DNA of 64,000 nucleotides from Streptomyces sp. BA2 (GCF_009769735.1 NZ_WSRO01000002.1:6522001-6586000), one strand, 5' to 3'. Shown: positions 51,248 to 61,561, counted from the stretch's first letter. Translations and numbers: made by a program. The notes: a model not told the origin generated them from the letters alone.

Positions 51248-51357
51248 CGGACCACCGGGCCAACTGACAGTCCGTCACCCGGTGTCGGACGGCCGCCGAC
51301 TGGCCTTACAGTCGTGCCGTCCGTCTCCAACCAGCTGTAGAGAGTGGCGAGCACACG

Positions 51358-52428
51358 GTGGACGTGCAGAAGAAGATCGACGAGATCGTCGACGCGGTCG
51401 GCAGTGCCCGGTCCATGCCGATGTCGGCCTCGTGCGTGGTCAACCGCGCCGATCTGCTGTCGATGCTCGAAGAGGTGCGCCAGGCACTGCCCGGCTCCCT
51501 CGCCCAGGCCCAGGAGCTCATCGGCGGCCGCGAGCAGCTCGTCGAGCAGGCCCGCCAGGAGGCGGAGCGGATCATCGAGACCGCGCACGCCGAGCGCGGT
51601 TCGCTGATCTCCGACACGGAGGTGGCCCGCAACTCCCAGGGCGAGGCCGAACGCATCCTCGCCGAGGCCAGGCAGGCAGCCGACGAGGTCCGCGTCGAGG
51701 CCGACGACTACGTGGACAGCAAGCTGGCCAACTTCGAGGTCGTCCTCACCAAGACCCTCGGCTCCGTCGGCCGCGGCCGCGAGAAGCTCCTCGGCACAGG
51801 CCCCGGCCTCGACGAGCAGGGTTACGAGGACGAGGACGCCCCGCAGCGCAGCCACGACCCCGAGACGCTGCGCAGGGACGCGGACGCGTACGTCGACGCC
51901 AAGCTCGGCGCCTTCGAGGCGGTCCTCGCCAAGACCCTGGAGGCGGTCGGCCGAGGCCGCCAGACCCTGCACGGCCGTGCGCCCGCCGACGACCTCGCGG
52001 GCCTCGCCGAGGGCCTCGCTTCCCAGGCGCACACCACGGACGCCGAGTACCTCGCGGGCCTCACCGCCCCCACGGCTCCCGCGGCCCCCGCCCCCGCGGC
52101 CGCCGCTCCGCAGCCTCCCCAGGCGCCCCCGCAGATCCCCGCACAGCAGCCGTACGCCCCGCCCCAGCAGGAGCCGGACCCGTACGCCTACCAGCAGCAG
52201 GACCAGTACGCCTACCAGCAGCAGTACGCCCAGCAGGACCCGTATGGCTACCAGCAGCAGGATCCGTACGGCTACCCGCAGCAGGGATACGACCAGACCC
52301 AGCAGCAGGCGTACGGAGAGCCGCAGCAGCAGCAGCACCAGGCCCCCGGCGTCCTCGACGAGACCAGCCTCTTCGACACCGGCATGATCACGGCGGAGCA
52401 GCTGCGCCAGTACGAACAGGGCCGCTAG
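51358..52428 (+). CDS. DivIVA-like coiled-coil protein with Gln/Tyr-rich tail
   Basis: 356 residues, GTG start. Residues 1-130 are a long coiled coil with two related segments (ADDYVDSKLANFEVVLTKTL and ADAYVDAKLGAFEAVLAKTL share a repeat of about 55 residues). From about 235 the chain is Pro/Ala-rich, then Gln/Tyr repeats of YAYQQQ and DPYGYQQQ type. It may act in cell division or polar growth as a scaffold. Often annotated as a cell-division initiation or ATP-synthase-b-like protein; neither is shown. Confidence 0.75.
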   Translation: MDVQKKIDEIVDAVGSARSMPMSASCVVNRADLLSMLEEVRQALPGSLAQAQELIGGREQLVEQARQEAERIIETAHAERGSLISDTEVARNSQGEAERILAEARQAADEVRVEADDYVDSKLANFEVVLTKTLGSVGRGREKLLGTGPGLDEQGYEDEDAPQRSHDPETLRRDADAYVDAKLGAFEAVLAKTLEAVGRGRQTLHGRAPADDLAGLAEGLASQAHTTDAEYLAGLTAPTAPAAPAPAAAAPQPPQAPPQIPAQQPYAPPQQEPDPYAYQQQDQYAYQQQYAQQDPYGYQQQDPYGYPQQGYDQTQQQAYGEPQQQQHQAPGVLDETSLFDTGMITAEQLRQYEQGR

Positions 52429-52458
52429 CGCCCGGTCCGCGGTCCTTGTGGGACCGGA

Positions 52459-52488
52459 TTGGGCCGAGAGCGAAAGGTCCAGTATCCT
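52459..52488 (+). promoter_or_regulatory. Promoter before yceD-rpmF-rnc
   Basis: TTGGGC (52459-52464) and TATCCT (52483-52488), 18-bp spacer. Confidence 0.5.
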
Positions 52489-52546
52489 GGCTCTTCGGTC
52501 GCGCGTACGTCCGCGATCCAGGCTGCCCGGCTAATGAGCGAAGCTC

Positions 52547-53242
52547 ATGACGGGGGCGGCCTTCTTGAACTTCCAGGATTCGAAAGCAGGAAAAGCCCTG
52601 AGTGCTCGCCTTGACCACCGCAATCCACTCGTGTTCGACACACACGAGCTGGGTCGGCGTCCCGGTGCGCAGCAGCGGCTGACCCGTTCCGTCGAGGCCC
52701 CCGGTTCTCCGGGTGTCTTCGGCATCGAAGGGGTCATCGGAGTGCCGGCAGGTGCTCCGGTCGAGCTGGAGATCCGTCTTGAGTCGGTCATGGAAGGGGT
52801 GCTTGTCACAGGCACCGCCCGTGCGTCGGCCGAGGGGGAGTGCGTAAGGTGTCTGGAGCCGCTGAAGCTTGAGGTGGAAGCGGACTTCCAGGAGATGTTC
52901 TCGTACCCTGACGCCGACGACCGGGGCCGCACAGCGGAACCGGCCGACGACGCCGAGGACGACGAGGACACGCTCTATCTCGAGGACGGCTTGTTCGACC
53001 TCGAGCCCGTGCTGCGTGACGCGGTAGTGCTCGCACTGCCGATGCAGCCGGTGTGCCGGGACGACTGTCCGGGCCTGTGTTCCCAGTGCGGAGCGCGGCT
53101 CGCGGACGACCCGGAGCATCACCATGACGCCGTCGACATTCGTTGGGCGGCATTGCAGGGACTCGCCGGGACCATCCAGGACGGCGAGAAGGACGACGTG
53201 AGCGGCGCCGAAGCCGGCGTCGACGAGAAGCAGGAGAAGTAG
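52547..53242 (+). CDS. yceD: DUF177 (YceD) protein
   Basis: 231 residues from ATG 52547, or 214 from a non-standard CTG at 52598. The conserved domain begins [19 protein letters not shown], right after the CTG, and AGGAAAAGCC is well placed for that CTG, while the ATG has no good site. [20 protein letters not shown] and [12 protein letters not shown] are family Cys motifs. YceD precedes rpmF in most bacteria and is linked to 23S rRNA and ribosome assembly. Confidence 0.88.
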   Translation: MTGAAFLNFQDSKAGKALSARLDHRNPLVFDTHELGRRPGAQQRLTRSVEAPGSPGVFGIEGVIGVPAGAPVELEIRLESVMEGVLVTGTARASAEGECVRCLEPLKLEVEADFQEMFSYPDADDRGRTAEPADDAEDDEDTLYLEDGLFDLEPVLRDAVVLALPMQPVCRDDCPGLCSQCGARLADDPEHHHDAVDIRWAALQGLAGTIQDGEKDDVSGAEAGVDEKQEK

Positions 53243-53244
53243 CC

Positions 53245-53418
53245 GTGGCTGTTCCGAAGCGGAAGATGTCGCGCAGCAACACGCGCCACCGCCGGTCGCA
53301 GTGGAAGGCTGCGGTCCCCACTCTGGTTTCGTGTGAGCGTTGCCAGGAGCCGAAGCTGCAGCACATCGCGTGCCCGAGCTGCGGCACGTACAACAAGCGC
53401 CAGGTCCTCGAGGTCTGA
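53245..53418 (+). CDS. rpmF: 50S ribosomal protein L32
   Basis: 57 residues, GTG start at 53245, 2 bp after the yceD stop. [18 protein letters not shown] and the zinc ribbon CERC...CPSC are typical. Confidence 0.96.
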   Translation: MAVPKRKMSRSNTRHRRSQWKAAVPTLVSCERCQEPKLQHIACPSCGTYNKRQVLEV

Positions 53419-53437
53419 GCGGCTGGTGAGAGGCACC

Positions 53438-54274
53438 GTGTCTAGCCACAAGATGGCGGATGACGCCAAGGCGGAAAACGCCAAGAAGCAGGCGGAAAAC
53501 ACGGCCTCGTCCCACACGCTTTTGGAAGGGCGGCTCGGGTACAAACTCGAGTCCGCCCTTCTGGTGCGTGCACTGACCCACCGTTCGTACGCGTACGAGA
53601 ACGGCGGTCTGCCGACGAATGAGCGGCTCGAGTTCCTCGGGGACTCGGTGCTCGGTCTCGTCGTCACGGACACGCTTTATCGCACCCACCCCGACCTGCC
53701 CGAAGGCCAGCTGGCCAAATTGCGGGCCGCGGTGGTCAATTCGCGTGCGCTGGCGGAGGTCAGTCGTGGCCTCGAACTCGGCTCCTTCATCCGGCTCGGC
53801 CGGGGCGAAGAGGGCACGGGTGGCCGGGACAAGGCATCCATCCTCGCCGACACCCTTGAAGCGGTGATCGGCGCGGTCTATCTGGACCAGGGTCTGGACG
53901 CGGCGGGCGAGCTGGTGCACCGGCTCTTCGACCCGCTGATCGAGAAGTCCTCGAACCTGGGCGCGGGCCTGGACTGGAAAACCAGCCTCCAGGAGCTCAC
54001 CGCCACCGAGAGCCTCGGCGTTCCCGAGTATCTCGTCACGGAGAGCGGCCCGGACCACGAGAAGACCTTTACTGCTGCCGCCCGCGTCGGAGGCGTCTCG
54101 TACGGCACCGGCACCGGCCGCAGCAAGAAGGAAGCGGAGCAGCAGGCCGCGGAGTCCGCGTGGCGCGAGATTCGCGCTGCCGCGGATGAGCGGATCAAGG
54201 CGGCGGAAGTCGCCGCCGCCGCTGCTCCCGCTGTCGCGGAGGTTGACGAGGCTGCCGAAGCCCCGTCTGCCTGA
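53438..54274 (+). CDS. rnc: Ribonuclease III
   Basis: 278 residues from GTG 53438 ([14 protein letters not shown]); ATG 53453 is an alternative, and the first 25 residues are not conserved. Catalytic signature [12 protein letters not shown] near residue 60, with [14 protein letters not shown]-terminal double-stranded RNA-binding domain ([33 protein letters not shown]). It processes rRNA; in S. coelicolor it is the antibiotic regulator AbsB. An Ala-rich tail ends the protein. Confidence 0.94.
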   Translation: MSSHKMADDAKAENAKKQAENTASSHTLLEGRLGYKLESALLVRALTHRSYAYENGGLPTNERLEFLGDSVLGLVVTDTLYRTHPDLPEGQLAKLRAAVVNSRALAEVSRGLELGSFIRLGRGEEGTGGRDKASILADTLEAVIGAVYLDQGLDAAGELVHRLFDPLIEKSSNLGAGLDWKTSLQELTATESLGVPEYLVTESGPDHEKTFTAAARVGGVSYGTGTGRSKKEAEQQAAESAWREIRAAADERIKAAEVAAAAAPAVAEVDEAAEAPSA

Positions 54275-54289
54275 CAGTCGCTTTACTGG

Positions 54290-54322
54290 TGGTGCCGGTC
54301 GCCCTTTGGGTGGCCGGCACCA
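54290..54322 (+). terminator. Terminator after rnc
   Basis: TGGTGCCGG and CCGGCACCA pair over 9 bp, with an inner GCCC/GGG stem. Confidence 0.7.
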
Positions 54323-54386
54323 GCCATTTCGCCGCTTCGCGGCATTCTTCCCGCCCACCCACCCGTTTACCCCGGAGTGAATCCCC

Positions 54387-55250
54387 GTGCCCGAGCTGCC
54401 CGAGGTCGAAGTCGTCCGGCGCGGTCTTGAGCGGTGGGTGGCTCATCGGACCGTCGCCGATGTCGAGGTGCTGCATCCGCGCGCCGTGCGGCGGCATCTC
54501 GCGGGCGGTGACGATTTCGGGCTCCGCCTCAAGGGCCACCGGGTCGGTACGGCGATGCGGCGCGGGAAGTACCTCTGGCTGCCCGTCGAGGACAGCGGCA
54601 CCTCGATCCTCGCCCATCTCGGCATGAGCGGACAGCTGCTCGTCCAGCCCCAAGAGGCGCCCGACGAGAAGCACTTGAGGATCCGGATGCGGTTCGCCGA
54701 CGCGCTCGGCACCGAGCTGCGCTTCGTCGACCAGCGCACCTTCGGCGGTCTCTCACTGCACGCGACCACCCCGGACGGGCTCCCGGACGTCATCGCGCAC
54801 ATCGCACGCGACCCGCTCGACGAGCAGTTCGACGACGCGGCCTTCCACACCGCGCTGCGCCGTCGCCGTACGACGATCAAACGTGCCCTGCTCGACCAGT
54901 CGTTGATCAGCGGCGTCGGCAACATCTACGCGGACGAGGCCCTTTGGCGGGCGAAGCTGCACTACGAGCGTCCCACCGCCACGTTCACGCGCCCGCGCAC
55001 GGCCCAACTCCTGGGCCACGTACGGGACGTGATGAACGCCGCCCTCGCCGTCGGCGGCACCAGCTTCGACAGCTTGTACGTGAACGTGAACGGCGAGTCC
55101 GGGTACTTCGAGCGGTCGCTCGATGCCTACGGACGTGAGGACGAGCCGTGCCGCCGCTGCGGTACGCCGATGCGCCGACGCCCTTGGATGAACCGCTCCA
55201 GCTACTTCTGCCCGCGCTGTCAGCGGCCGCCGGCCGCCCGCTCGTCGTAG
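54387..55250 (+). CDS. mutM: Formamidopyrimidine-DNA glycosylase
   Basis: 287 residues. The catalytic start [13 protein letters not shown] (P2, E3), the Lys of RRGKYLWL, the H2TH region [18 protein letters not shown], and the zinc finger [20 protein letters not shown] followed by CPRC. It removes 8-oxoguanine. GTG start. Confidence 0.94.
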   Translation: MPELPEVEVVRRGLERWVAHRTVADVEVLHPRAVRRHLAGGDDFGLRLKGHRVGTAMRRGKYLWLPVEDSGTSILAHLGMSGQLLVQPQEAPDEKHLRIRMRFADALGTELRFVDQRTFGGLSLHATTPDGLPDVIAHIARDPLDEQFDDAAFHTALRRRRTTIKRALLDQSLISGVGNIYADEALWRAKLHYERPTATFTRPRTAQLLGHVRDVMNAALAVGGTSFDSLYVNVNGESGYFERSLDAYGREDEPCRRCGTPMRRRPWMNRSSYFCPRCQRPPAARSS

Positions 55251-55624
55251 CGCTCGCGGGCTTCGATCACGCCGTCCATCCTGCCCTCCACGAAGTGGAT
55301 GAGGTCCATCAGGCGGTCGGTGATCTCCCGTCCCAGCGGGGTGAGTTGGTAGTCCACGCGCGGCGGATTGGTGGGCTGCGCGTCGCGGCGGACCAGGCCG
55401 TCGCGCTCCAGCGCGTGCAGTGTCTGGGACAGCATCTTCTCGCTCACGCCGTCGACCCGGCGGCGCAGTTCGTTGAAACGGAACGTGCCGTCGTGCAGCG
55501 CGCCCAGGGTCAGCGCGCCCCAGCGTCCGGTGACGTGCTCCAGGGTGCCGCGCGAGGGGCACAGCTTGGAGAACACGTCGTACGCCATCTCCGCGCTGTG
55601 CTCGGCCTGAGCTGTGGAATCCAT
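55220..55624 (-). CDS. HxlR-family transcriptional regulator
   Basis: 134 residues. Winged [45 protein letters not shown] and [20 protein letters not shown]. The Cys at the start of CPSRG is common and may sense redox or electrophiles. It overlaps mutM by 31 bp, convergent. Target unknown; AGTGCACTAACTCT-like elements lie upstream near 55650-55690. Confidence 0.9.
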   Translation of the reverse strand: MDSTAQAEHSAEMAYDVFSKLCPSRGTLEHVTGRWGALTLGALHDGTFRFNELRRRVDGVSEKMLSQTLHALERDGLVRRDAQPTNPPRVDYQLTPLGREITDRLMDLIHFVEGRMDGVIEARERYDERAAGGR

Positions 55625-55687
55625 ACAGATAGCGTACTCCTGGACAGCGCTAGCTCACGGGTGGCGCTAACCAAGAGTTAGTGCACG

Positions 55688-56629
55688 CTAGAAGCCGAAG
55701 TCCTGCGTCCACCAGGGGCCGCCCGGCGCGAAGTGCGCGCCGACGCCCAGGGTCTTGTAGTCGCAGTTGAGGATGTTGGCCCGGTGGCCGGCGCTGTTCA
55801 TCCAGGCGTCCATCACGGACTGGGCGTTGGCCTGGCCCCGGGCGATGTTCTCGCCGCCCAGGTCCGATATCCCGGCCTTCTCGGCGCGGTCCCAGGGAGT
55901 CGCGCCGTCCGGGTCGGTGTGGTCGAAGAAGTCGCGCTCGGCCATGTCCGTGCTGAAGTCCCCGGCGAGCGAAGCCAGCGCGGCGTCGCCGCTCACGGGG
56001 GAGCAGCCCACCTTGGCCCGCTCTTGATTGACCAGGGTGAGCACATCCGCCTCGGCCACGCTCTCGGCGGACGGCGACTTCGATCCGGCGGCCGGCGGGG
56101 CCTTGGGCTTCTCGGAGGGGGTGCGCGAGGGGCTCGGGGGCTTCGTCTTCTTCTTCTCGTCGGTCTCAGGCGCGGCGGGCGCCTTGGATGACGGCTTCTT
56201 CGACGGCTCCGCCGAGGGCTTCTCGGTGGACTGCGAGGGGGAGGGGGCCGGAGCGTCGGGGCGGTCGGAGCCGCGGCTCGGCGGGGCCGACTCGCGCTCG
56301 GCGGTGCCGGTGTCGCCGCCCTGGGGCGCGACCTCGCTGGGAGTGGTGGCGGCACGGACCTTGTTCGAGTCGCCGCCTCCGCCGAGGGAGTAGTTCTCCG
56401 CACCGGGGACCAGACCGGAGGCGACGGCCACGGCGCCCATCGCCACAGCCGCGGACACACCGAGCAGGCCGGTGCGCACCGGGGTGGCGCGGCGGCCCCT
56501 GTGGCGGTGTGACACGGTGGCGGGGCGGGGCTCCGGGACGCCGGCGTGCTCGCCCGCGTATGCGTCGGAGACCCCAGTGGCGCGGCCGGTGGCGGCTGCC
56601 CCTGCGCCGGAGCGTCGGTGGCGTCCCAT
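55688..56629 (-). CDS. Secreted or anchored CAP/SCP-domain protein
   Basis: 313 residues from ATG 56629 with GAGGAAGG upstream. A cytoplasmic start (MGRHRRSGAGAAATGRATG), a membrane anchor or signal (LLGVSAAVAMGAVAVASGLV), a long Ser/Pro/Lys-rich linker of about 90 residues, then a CAP domain (VLTLVNQERAKVGCSPVSGD, HTDPDGATPWDRAEKAG, GENIARGQ, VMDAWMNSAGHRANIL). Bacterial CAP proteins are of unknown role, perhaps wall-associated. Confidence 0.87.
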   Translation of the reverse strand: MGRHRRSGAGAAATGRATGVSDAYAGEHAGVPEPRPATVSHRHRGRRATPVRTGLLGVSAAVAMGAVAVASGLVPGAENYSLGGGGDSNKVRAATTPSEVAPQGGDTGTAERESAPPSRGSDRPDAPAPSPSQSTEKPSAEPSKKPSSKAPAAPETDEKKKTKPPSPSRTPSEKPKAPPAAGSKSPSAESVAEADVLTLVNQERAKVGCSPVSGDAALASLAGDFSTDMAERDFFDHTDPDGATPWDRAEKAGISDLGGENIARGQANAQSVMDAWMNSAGHRANILNCDYKTLGVGAHFAPGGPWWTQDFGF

Positions 56630-56761
56630 CTCCTGGCCTTCCTCGTCCTCAGTGGTCAACGTGGCTCACCCATACGAGTGAGGCTCATCGAGTCGGGACT
56701 GTACGCGATGGCGCATGGGGACGAAGTGCTCCGAGAGCAATTGGCCGGTTAGCGTGCACCC

Positions 56762-57043
56762 ATGAACGAAGAAGTCAGACTCACGGCGTGGGTGCGTGGC
56801 CGGGTGCAAGGCGTGGGTTTCCGCTGGTTCACGCGTGCCAAGGCTCTGGAGATCGGGGGCCTGAGTGGTTTTGCTCTCAATCTGGAGGACGGCCGTGTGC
56901 AAGTCGTCGCCGAGGGGCCCCGCGCGGGTGCCCAGGGACTGCTCGACTGGCTTCGCGAGGGCGACACACCCGGCCGCGTCGACGGCGTCACTGAGATCTG
57001 GGACACTCCGCGCGGCATCTACGACACATTCGCGATTCGCTGA
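56762..57043 (+). CDS. acyP: Acylphosphatase
   Basis: 93 residues. [15 protein letters not shown] (catalytic Arg) and [19 protein letters not shown] (catalytic Asn) are exact family motifs. It hydrolyses acyl phosphates. ATG start. Confidence 0.94.
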   Translation: MNEEVRLTAWVRGRVQGVGFRWFTRAKALEIGGLSGFALNLEDGRVQVVAEGPRAGAQGLLDWLREGDTPGRVDGVTEIWDTPRGIYDTFAIR

Positions 57044-57426
57044 CGGAGAGCTGCCGGGCGGAGCCGCTCCGATGTGGCCGTGGCAACTGCCCGGGGCAGA
57101 AAACGCCTGGTGGTTGCCAAGAACGTCCCGCCGTGGCAGGCTCCCAGGTGAAGGAAGATCGACACGCCCCCAGGGCCCCGCAGCAGAGGCAGCGCCGCCG
57201 TTTCCACGGCCGCAGGCCCCCGGGTTGCCCGCCAATACGGGGCGTGATCGTGTTGACCGTCAAACTTTTTGGTGAGACTCTGGAAGCCCCGCGCACCTTA
57301 GCTGTTTGGCATGTGAGAACGGCCCGTAAGACCCAGCAAGAACAACGAGTGCCAAGCACCGCGGGTGCGATTCCCTCACGACCCACACCGCTTCGGTCGG
57401 TCACTCATTGTGGAGGACCATCCATC
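57044..57426 (+). other. Gap between acyP and the small coiled-coil gene
   Basis: 383 bp, no credible gene. A TTGACC (57253-57258) within the inverted repeat TTGACcGTCAA (57253-57263) could be a -35 or operator, but no clear -10 follows. GGAGGA at 57411-57416 is the probable ribosome binding site of the next gene. Confidence 0.4.
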
Positions 57427-57630
57427 ATGGCAAAGGCGCTTCTCGGTTACGTCGGCGGTTCCGACCCGCGACTTCTCGCCGAGATGCGACGGCTCCAGCA
57501 GCGTGTCCAGGACCTGGAATCTGAGCTCGTGAAGATCCAGGCCGAGAACGACGCGCTCGCGGCTGCCGCTTCTCACGAATCGCTCCTGGAGAGCATCGAC
57601 GTACCCCAGGCGGAGCCTGCGCTCACCTGA
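57427..57630 (+). CDS. Small coiled-coil protein upstream of smc
   Basis: 67 residues: MAKALLGYVGGSDPRLLAEM then RRLQQRVQDLESELVKIQAE and an acidic end. The middle is a clear heptad coiled coil. I recall it as conserved in Streptomyces; no function is known. GGAGGA lies about 11 bp before the ATG. Confidence 0.75.
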   Translation: MAKALLGYVGGSDPRLLAEMRRLQQRVQDLESELVKIQAENDALAAAASHESLLESIDVPQAEPALT

Positions 57631-57765
57631 CCACCACCTTCAGTAAGGCGCTCACCTCACACGACCTCGCGTAACGCTTGATCACGTCACGCATTCTCCG
57701 GTCCGTGGGATGCCTGTTAACGCACGTGGTCAGGCTGCCCATGTCAGCCGCTTGTCCAGATCTGC

Positions 57766-57790
57766 AAGGGACGCTTCGGCGTCCCTTCTT
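57766..57790 (+). terminator. Terminator between small gene and smc
   Basis: AAGGGACGC and GCGTCCCTT, 9-bp stem with a TTCG tetraloop, followed by CTTTCTT. Confidence 0.9.
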
Positions 57791-57901
57791 TCTTGTCGGC
57801 GTTTGTCGCCGCTTGTCGCTGCGTGTGTCGCTTCCTTTACCGTCTGATGTGCCCTGCATCTTCCTGGGTGAAACGGTCAGTGAAAGGTAGAGTCCGGCGG
57901 C

Positions 57902-60900
57902 GTGCACCTCAAGGCCCTGACACTGCGCGGTTTCAAATCCTTCGCGTCGGCGACGACGCTGAAGTTCGAGCCGGGCATCACCTGCGTCGTCGGACCGAAC
58001 GGCTCCGGCAAGTCCAATGTCGTGGACGCGCTGTCCTGGGTGATGGGCGAGCAGGGTGCCAAGTCGCTGCGCGGCGGCAAGATGGAGGACGTCATCTTCG
58101 CCGGCACCACCGGGCGCCCGCCGCTCGGCCGCGCGGAGGTGTCCCTCACCATCGACAACTCCGACGGCGCCCTGCCCATCGAGTACGCCGAAGTCACCAT
58201 CACGCGCATCATGTTCCGCAATGGCGGCAGCGAGTACCAGATCAACGGGGACACGTGCCGGCTGCTCGACATCCAGGAACTGCTCTCCGACTCCGGCATC
58301 GGGCGCGAGATGCACGTCATCGTCGGCCAGGGCCAGCTCGACGGCGTACTGCACGCCGACCCCATGGGCCGCCGCGCCTTCATCGAGGAGGCCGCGGGCG
58401 TCCTCAAGCACCGCAAGCGCAAAGAGAAGGCGCTGCGCAAGCTCGACGCGATGCAGGCCAACCTCGCGCGTGTCCAGGACCTGACCGACGAGCTGCGGCG
58501 TCAGCTCAAGCCGCTCGGGCGCCAGGCCGCCGTGGCGCGCAGGGCCGCTGTCATCCAGGCCGATCTGCGCGATGCCCGCCTGCGGCTGCTCGCCGACGAT
58601 CTCGTACGCCTGCGGGACGCGCTGCGCACCGAGATCGCCGACGAGGCGGAGCTCAAGCGGCGCAAGGACACCGCCGAGGCTGAGCTGAAGAAGGCGCTCC
58701 AGCGGGAGGCGGAGCTGGAGGACGAGGTGCGCCGCCTCGCGCCGCGGCTCCAGCGGGCGCAGCAGACGTGGTACGAGCTGTCACAGTTGGCCGAGCGCGT
58801 GCGCGGCACGGTGTCGCTGGCCGACGCCCGGGTCAAGAGCGCGACGGCCGCGCCCCCCGAGGAGCGGCGCGGCCGTGACCCCGAGGACATGGAGCGCGAG
58901 GCCGCGCGGATCCGCGAGCAGGAAGCGGAGCTGGAAGCCGCCCTGGAGGCCGCGGAGCACGCCCTGGAGGACACGGTCGGCCACCGTGCCGATCTGGAGC
59001 GGGAGCTCGCGGTCGAGGAGCGTCGCCTCAAGGACGTCGCGCGGGCCATCGCCGACCGGCGTGAAGGGCTCGCGCGGCTGAACGGCCAGGTCAACGCCGC
59101 GCGCTCGCGGGCGGGCTCCGCGCAGGCCGAGATCGACCGGCTCGCCGTGGCGCGTGACGAGGCGGGGGAGCGCGCGGTCACCGCCCAGGAGGAGTACGAG
59201 CAGCTGAAGGCGGAGGTCGACGGGCTCGACGCGGGTGACGCGGAGCTCGGCGAGCGGCACGACGAGGCGAAGCGTTCCCTCGCGGAGGCCGAAGGTGCGC
59301 TGACCGCGGCCCGGGAGGCGGCGACCGCCGCCGAACGCAAGCGGGCCGCGGTCGCCGCCCGGCACGAGGCGCTCGCGCTCGGCCTGCGCCGCAAGGACGG
59401 GACGGGGGCGCTGCTCGCCGCCAAGGACCGCCTCACGGGGCTGCTCGGTCCGGCGGCCGAGCTGCTCTCGATCGCTCCGGGGTACGAGGTCGCCGTCGCG
59501 GCGGCGTTCGGTGCCGCCGCTGACGCGATCGCGGTGACCACACCGGCGTCGGCGGCGGAGGCCATCCGGCTGCTGCGCAAGCAGGACGCGGGGCGGGCCG
59601 CACTGCTCCTCGCAGGTGCACCGGAGGGCGGCGGCCCCGGTGACGTACGGCCCACGGGCTCCGATGGGCCGCCCCTGGTCGCCGAACTGGTGCGCGGGCC
59701 CGCGGAGTTGATGCCCTCGGTGCGGCGGTTGCTGCGGGGGATGGTCGCCGTCGGGACACTGGAGGATGCTGAGGACTTCGTCTACGCGCACCCGGAGCTC
59801 ACCGCCGTCACCACCGAAGGCGACCTGCTCGGGGCGCACTTCGCGCAGGGCGGCTCCGCCGGGGCGCCGAGCCTTCTCGAAGTGCAGGCATCCGTCGACG
59901 AAGCGGCGGCCGAGCTGGAACAACTCGCCGAGCAATGCGATGAGTTGGCGCGCGCCCAGCAGGATGCGGGAGAGCGGCGCAAGGAGGTGGCCTCGCTCGT
60001 CGAGGAGTTGGGGGAGCGCAGGCGCGCCGCCGACCGGGAGAAGTCCGCCGTGGCCCAGCAGTTGGGCGCGCTCGCCGGGCAGGCGCGTGGTGCAGCGGGC
60101 GAGGCCGAGCGCAGTGCGGCCGCCGCGGCCAAGGCGCAGGAGGCCCTTGACAAGGCGGTCGAGGACGCCGAGGAACTGGCCGAGCGGCTCGCCGTGGCCC
60201 AGGAGGCTCCGGTCGAGGAGGAGCCCGACACTTCCGTACGCGACAGGCTCGCCGCCGATGGGGCCAATGCCCGGCAGACCGAGATGGAGGCCAGGCTCCA
60301 GGTGCGTACGCACGAGGAGCGGGTCAAGGGGCTCGCGGGGCGCGCCGATTCGCTCGACCGGGCCGCGCGCGCCGAACGCGAGGCACGCGCGCGTGCCGAG
60401 CAGCGCAAGGCCCGGATGCGGCACGAGGCCGCGGTCGCCGAGGCCGTCGCCCGTGGCGCGCGGCAACTGCTCGCGCACGTCGAGGTCTCCCTCGTACGGG
60501 CACAGGAGGAGCGTGGCGCCGCCGAGCGCGCCAAGGAGGCGCGGGAGCGGGATCTCGCCGCCGAGCGTGGCCAGGGGCGCGACCTCAAGGCGGAGCTCGA
60601 CAAGTTGACGGATTCAGTCCACCGCGGCGAGGTACTCGGTGCCGAGAAGCGGCTGCGGATCGAGCAGCTGGAGTCCAAGGCACTGGAGGAACTCGGTGTG
60701 GAACCGGCAGGACTCGTCTCCGACTACGGCCCCGACCAGCTCGTGCCGCCCTCCCCCGCTGCCGAGGGCGAGGAGCTTCCCGAGGACCCGGAGCACCCGC
60801 GCAACAGGCCCGTGCCGTACGTCCGCGGTGAGCAGGAGAAGCGGCTGAGGTCAGCCGAACGGGCGTACCAGCAGCTCGGGAAGGTGAACCCGCTGGCTCT

Positions 60901-61468
60901 GGAGGAGTTCGCCGCGCTTGAGGAGCGTCATAAGTTCCTGAGCGAGCAGCTTGAGGACCTGAAGAAGACGCGGGCCGATCTCCTGCAAGTGGTGAAGGAG
61001 GTCGACGAGCGCGTCGAGCAGGTCTTCACCGAGGCCTACCGCGATACCGCCCGTGAGTTCGAGGGTGTCTTCTCGCGGCTCTTCCCGGGCGGCGAGGGGC
61101 GGCTGATCCTGACCGATCCCGACAACATGCTCGCCACGGGGGTCGACGTCGAGGCGCGCCCGCCGGGCAAGAAGGTCAAGCGGCTCTCGCTGCTCTCCGG
61201 CGGCGAGCGGTCACTGACCGCCGTCGCGCTGCTCGTCTCGATCTTCAAGGCGCGGCCGAGTCCCTTCTATGTGATGGACGAGGTCGAGGCCGCGCTCGAC
61301 GACACCAACCTGCAGCGGCTCATCCGCATCATGGAGGAGCTGCAGGAGGCCTCGCAGCTCATCGTGATCACGCACCAGAAGCGGACGATGGAGGTCGCCG
61401 ACGCGCTGTACGGCGTGTCCATGCAGGGCGACGGCGTCTCGAAGGTGATCAGCCAGCGGCTTCGCTAG
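57902..61468 (+). CDS. smc: Chromosome segregation protein SMC
   Basis: 1188 residues. Walker A GPNGSGKSN at 31-39, long coiled coils at about 165-490 and 670-1010, a hinge between about 495 and 660 with GAAADAIAVTT, the C-motif LLSGGERSLTAVALL near 1097 and Walker B FYVMDEVEAALDD near 1122. It condenses and helps segregate the chromosome with ScpA and ScpB, which are not in the window. GTG start. Confidence 0.96.
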   Translation: MHLKALTLRGFKSFASATTLKFEPGITCVVGPNGSGKSNVVDALSWVMGEQGAKSLRGGKMEDVIFAGTTGRPPLGRAEVSLTIDNSDGALPIEYAEVTITRIMFRNGGSEYQINGDTCRLLDIQELLSDSGIGREMHVIVGQGQLDGVLHADPMGRRAFIEEAAGVLKHRKRKEKALRKLDAMQANLARVQDLTDELRRQLKPLGRQAAVARRAAVIQADLRDARLRLLADDLVRLRDALRTEIADEAELKRRKDTAEAELKKALQREAELEDEVRRLAPRLQRAQQTWYELSQLAERVRGTVSLADARVKSATAAPPEERRGRDPEDMEREAARIREQEAELEAALEAAEHALEDTVGHRADLERELAVEERRLKDVARAIADRREGLARLNGQVNAARSRAGSAQAEIDRLAVARDEAGERAVTAQEEYEQLKAEVDGLDAGDAELGERHDEAKRSLAEAEGALTAAREAATAAERKRAAVAARHEALALGLRRKDGTGALLAAKDRLTGLLGPAAELLSIAPGYEVAVAAAFGAAADAIAVTTPASAAEAIRLLRKQDAGRAALLLAGAPEGGGPGDVRPTGSDGPPLVAELVRGPAELMPSVRRLLRGMVAVGTLEDAEDFVYAHPELTAVTTEGDLLGAHFAQGGSAGAPSLLEVQASVDEAAAELEQLAEQCDELARAQQDAGERRKEVASLVEELGERRRAADREKSAVAQQLGALAGQARGAAGEAERSAAAAAKAQEALDKAVEDAEELAERLAVAQEAPVEEEPDTSVRDRLAADGANARQTEMEARLQVRTHEERVKGLAGRADSLDRAARAEREARARAEQRKARMRHEAAVAEAVARGARQLLAHVEVSLVRAQEERGAAERAKEARERDLAAERGQGRDLKAELDKLTDSVHRGEVLGAEKRLRIEQLESKALEELGVEPAGLVSDYGPDQLVPPSPAAEGEELPEDPEHPRNRPVPYVRGEQEKRLRSAERAYQQLGKVNPLALEEFAALEERHKFLSEQLEDLKKTRADLLQVVKEVDERVEQVFTEAYRDTAREFEGVFSRLFPGGEGRLILTDPDNMLATGVDVEARPPGKKVKRLSLLSGGERSLTAVALLVSIFKARPSPFYVMDEVEAALDDTNLQRLIRIMEELQEASQLIVITHQKRTMEVADALYGVSMQGDGVSKVISQRLR

Positions 61469-61561
61469 GCGCTGTTCCTGGACCGGGGCTCCTCCTCCTT
61501 GAGTTCAAGATGTGAACGAAGGTCACCTCTTACGCACCTGAAATTCACAGGAACCCAGGTA

